A DNA stretch of 6,141 bases, from NCBI GenBank assembly GCA_021813025.1, contig JAKAME010000071.1:1-6141 (forward strand). Direction: 5' to 3'. The notes under the pieces are model-generated. The model ran no database searches, was not told the origin of the DNA, and saw only the letters and a program-made list of their open reading frames with translations. This document shows positions 6,079 to 6,141 of this stretch, piece by piece. The stretch's first letter is position 1, and each line of letters begins with the position of its first letter. The position numbers were made by a program, and so were the translations under genes. Origin of the DNA: Microcaldota archaeon. Its GTDB lineage: Archaea > Micrarchaeota > Micrarchaeia > Anstonellales > Anstonellaceae.

Positions 6079-6141
6079 ATGTCCGAGGAGCTGACCTACC
6101 TGGACCTTCTTGTCCTGCGCAAAATAGATGCCGACTCATCG
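6079..6141 (+). CDS. Start of an unidentified protein-coding gene (first 21 codons)
   Basis: An open frame begins at an ATG, reads MSEELTYLDLLVLRKIDADS and continues past the right edge. The well-placed TATA-like box upstream and the lack of stops support a real gene start. The segment is amphipathic and predicted helical, acidic at first and then rich in Leu. It is too short to assign a family; a small helical or winged-helix protein is possible but unsupported. It runs in the same direction as amrS, 81 bases downstream, and appears to have its own promoter. Confidence 0.6.
   Translation, partial: MSEELTYLDLLVLRKIDADSS

Overview
The window reads best as chromosomal DNA of an archaeon, possibly a DPANN-type lineage (the lineage is a weak inference). 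The main evidence is the spacing of TATA-like boxes. Two genes (thrS and the partial gene at the right edge) have an A/T box centred about 26.5 bases before the ATG and almost no room for a leader, as expected for archaeal leaderless mRNAs. Two more genes fit the same pattern less cleanly. No bacterial -35/-10 pairs or strong stem-plus-U terminators stood out. The window is gene-dense with short gaps. No tRNA, rRNA, CRISPR array or insertion sequence was seen.

Layout. Four genes lie on the minus strand and are read from right to left: a membrane-embedded site-2-type (M50) metalloprotease (3337-4746), a PD-(D/E)XK restriction endonuclease (2479-3261), a beta-class DNA methyltransferase (1246-2469), and the first 403 codons of a threonyl-tRNA synthetase (1-1209, running off the left edge). 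Two genes lie on the plus strand: the AmmeMemoRadiSam-system radical SAM enzyme (4798-5997) and the first 21 codons of an unidentified gene (6079-6141). The protease and the radical SAM gene are divergent, and their starts are about 50 bases apart around one A/T tract that may serve both.

How the genes relate. The endonuclease and methyltransferase form a compact type II restriction-modification unit. Its genes are 9 bases apart, and the methyltransferase ribosome binding site overlaps the endonuclease stop codon. In most 60-base stretches counted by hand the unit is more AT-rich than its neighbours, which suggests an acquired cassette between two resident genes. thrS is a housekeeping gene that appears to have its own promoter in the 36-base gap after the methyltransferase. 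The divergent protease and radical SAM pair may be functionally linked, but only the arrangement supports this.

No wholly new system is evident. The points most worth following up are the specificity of the restriction enzyme, the bacterial-type synthetase in an archaeal-looking context, and the protease/AmrS divergent pair.
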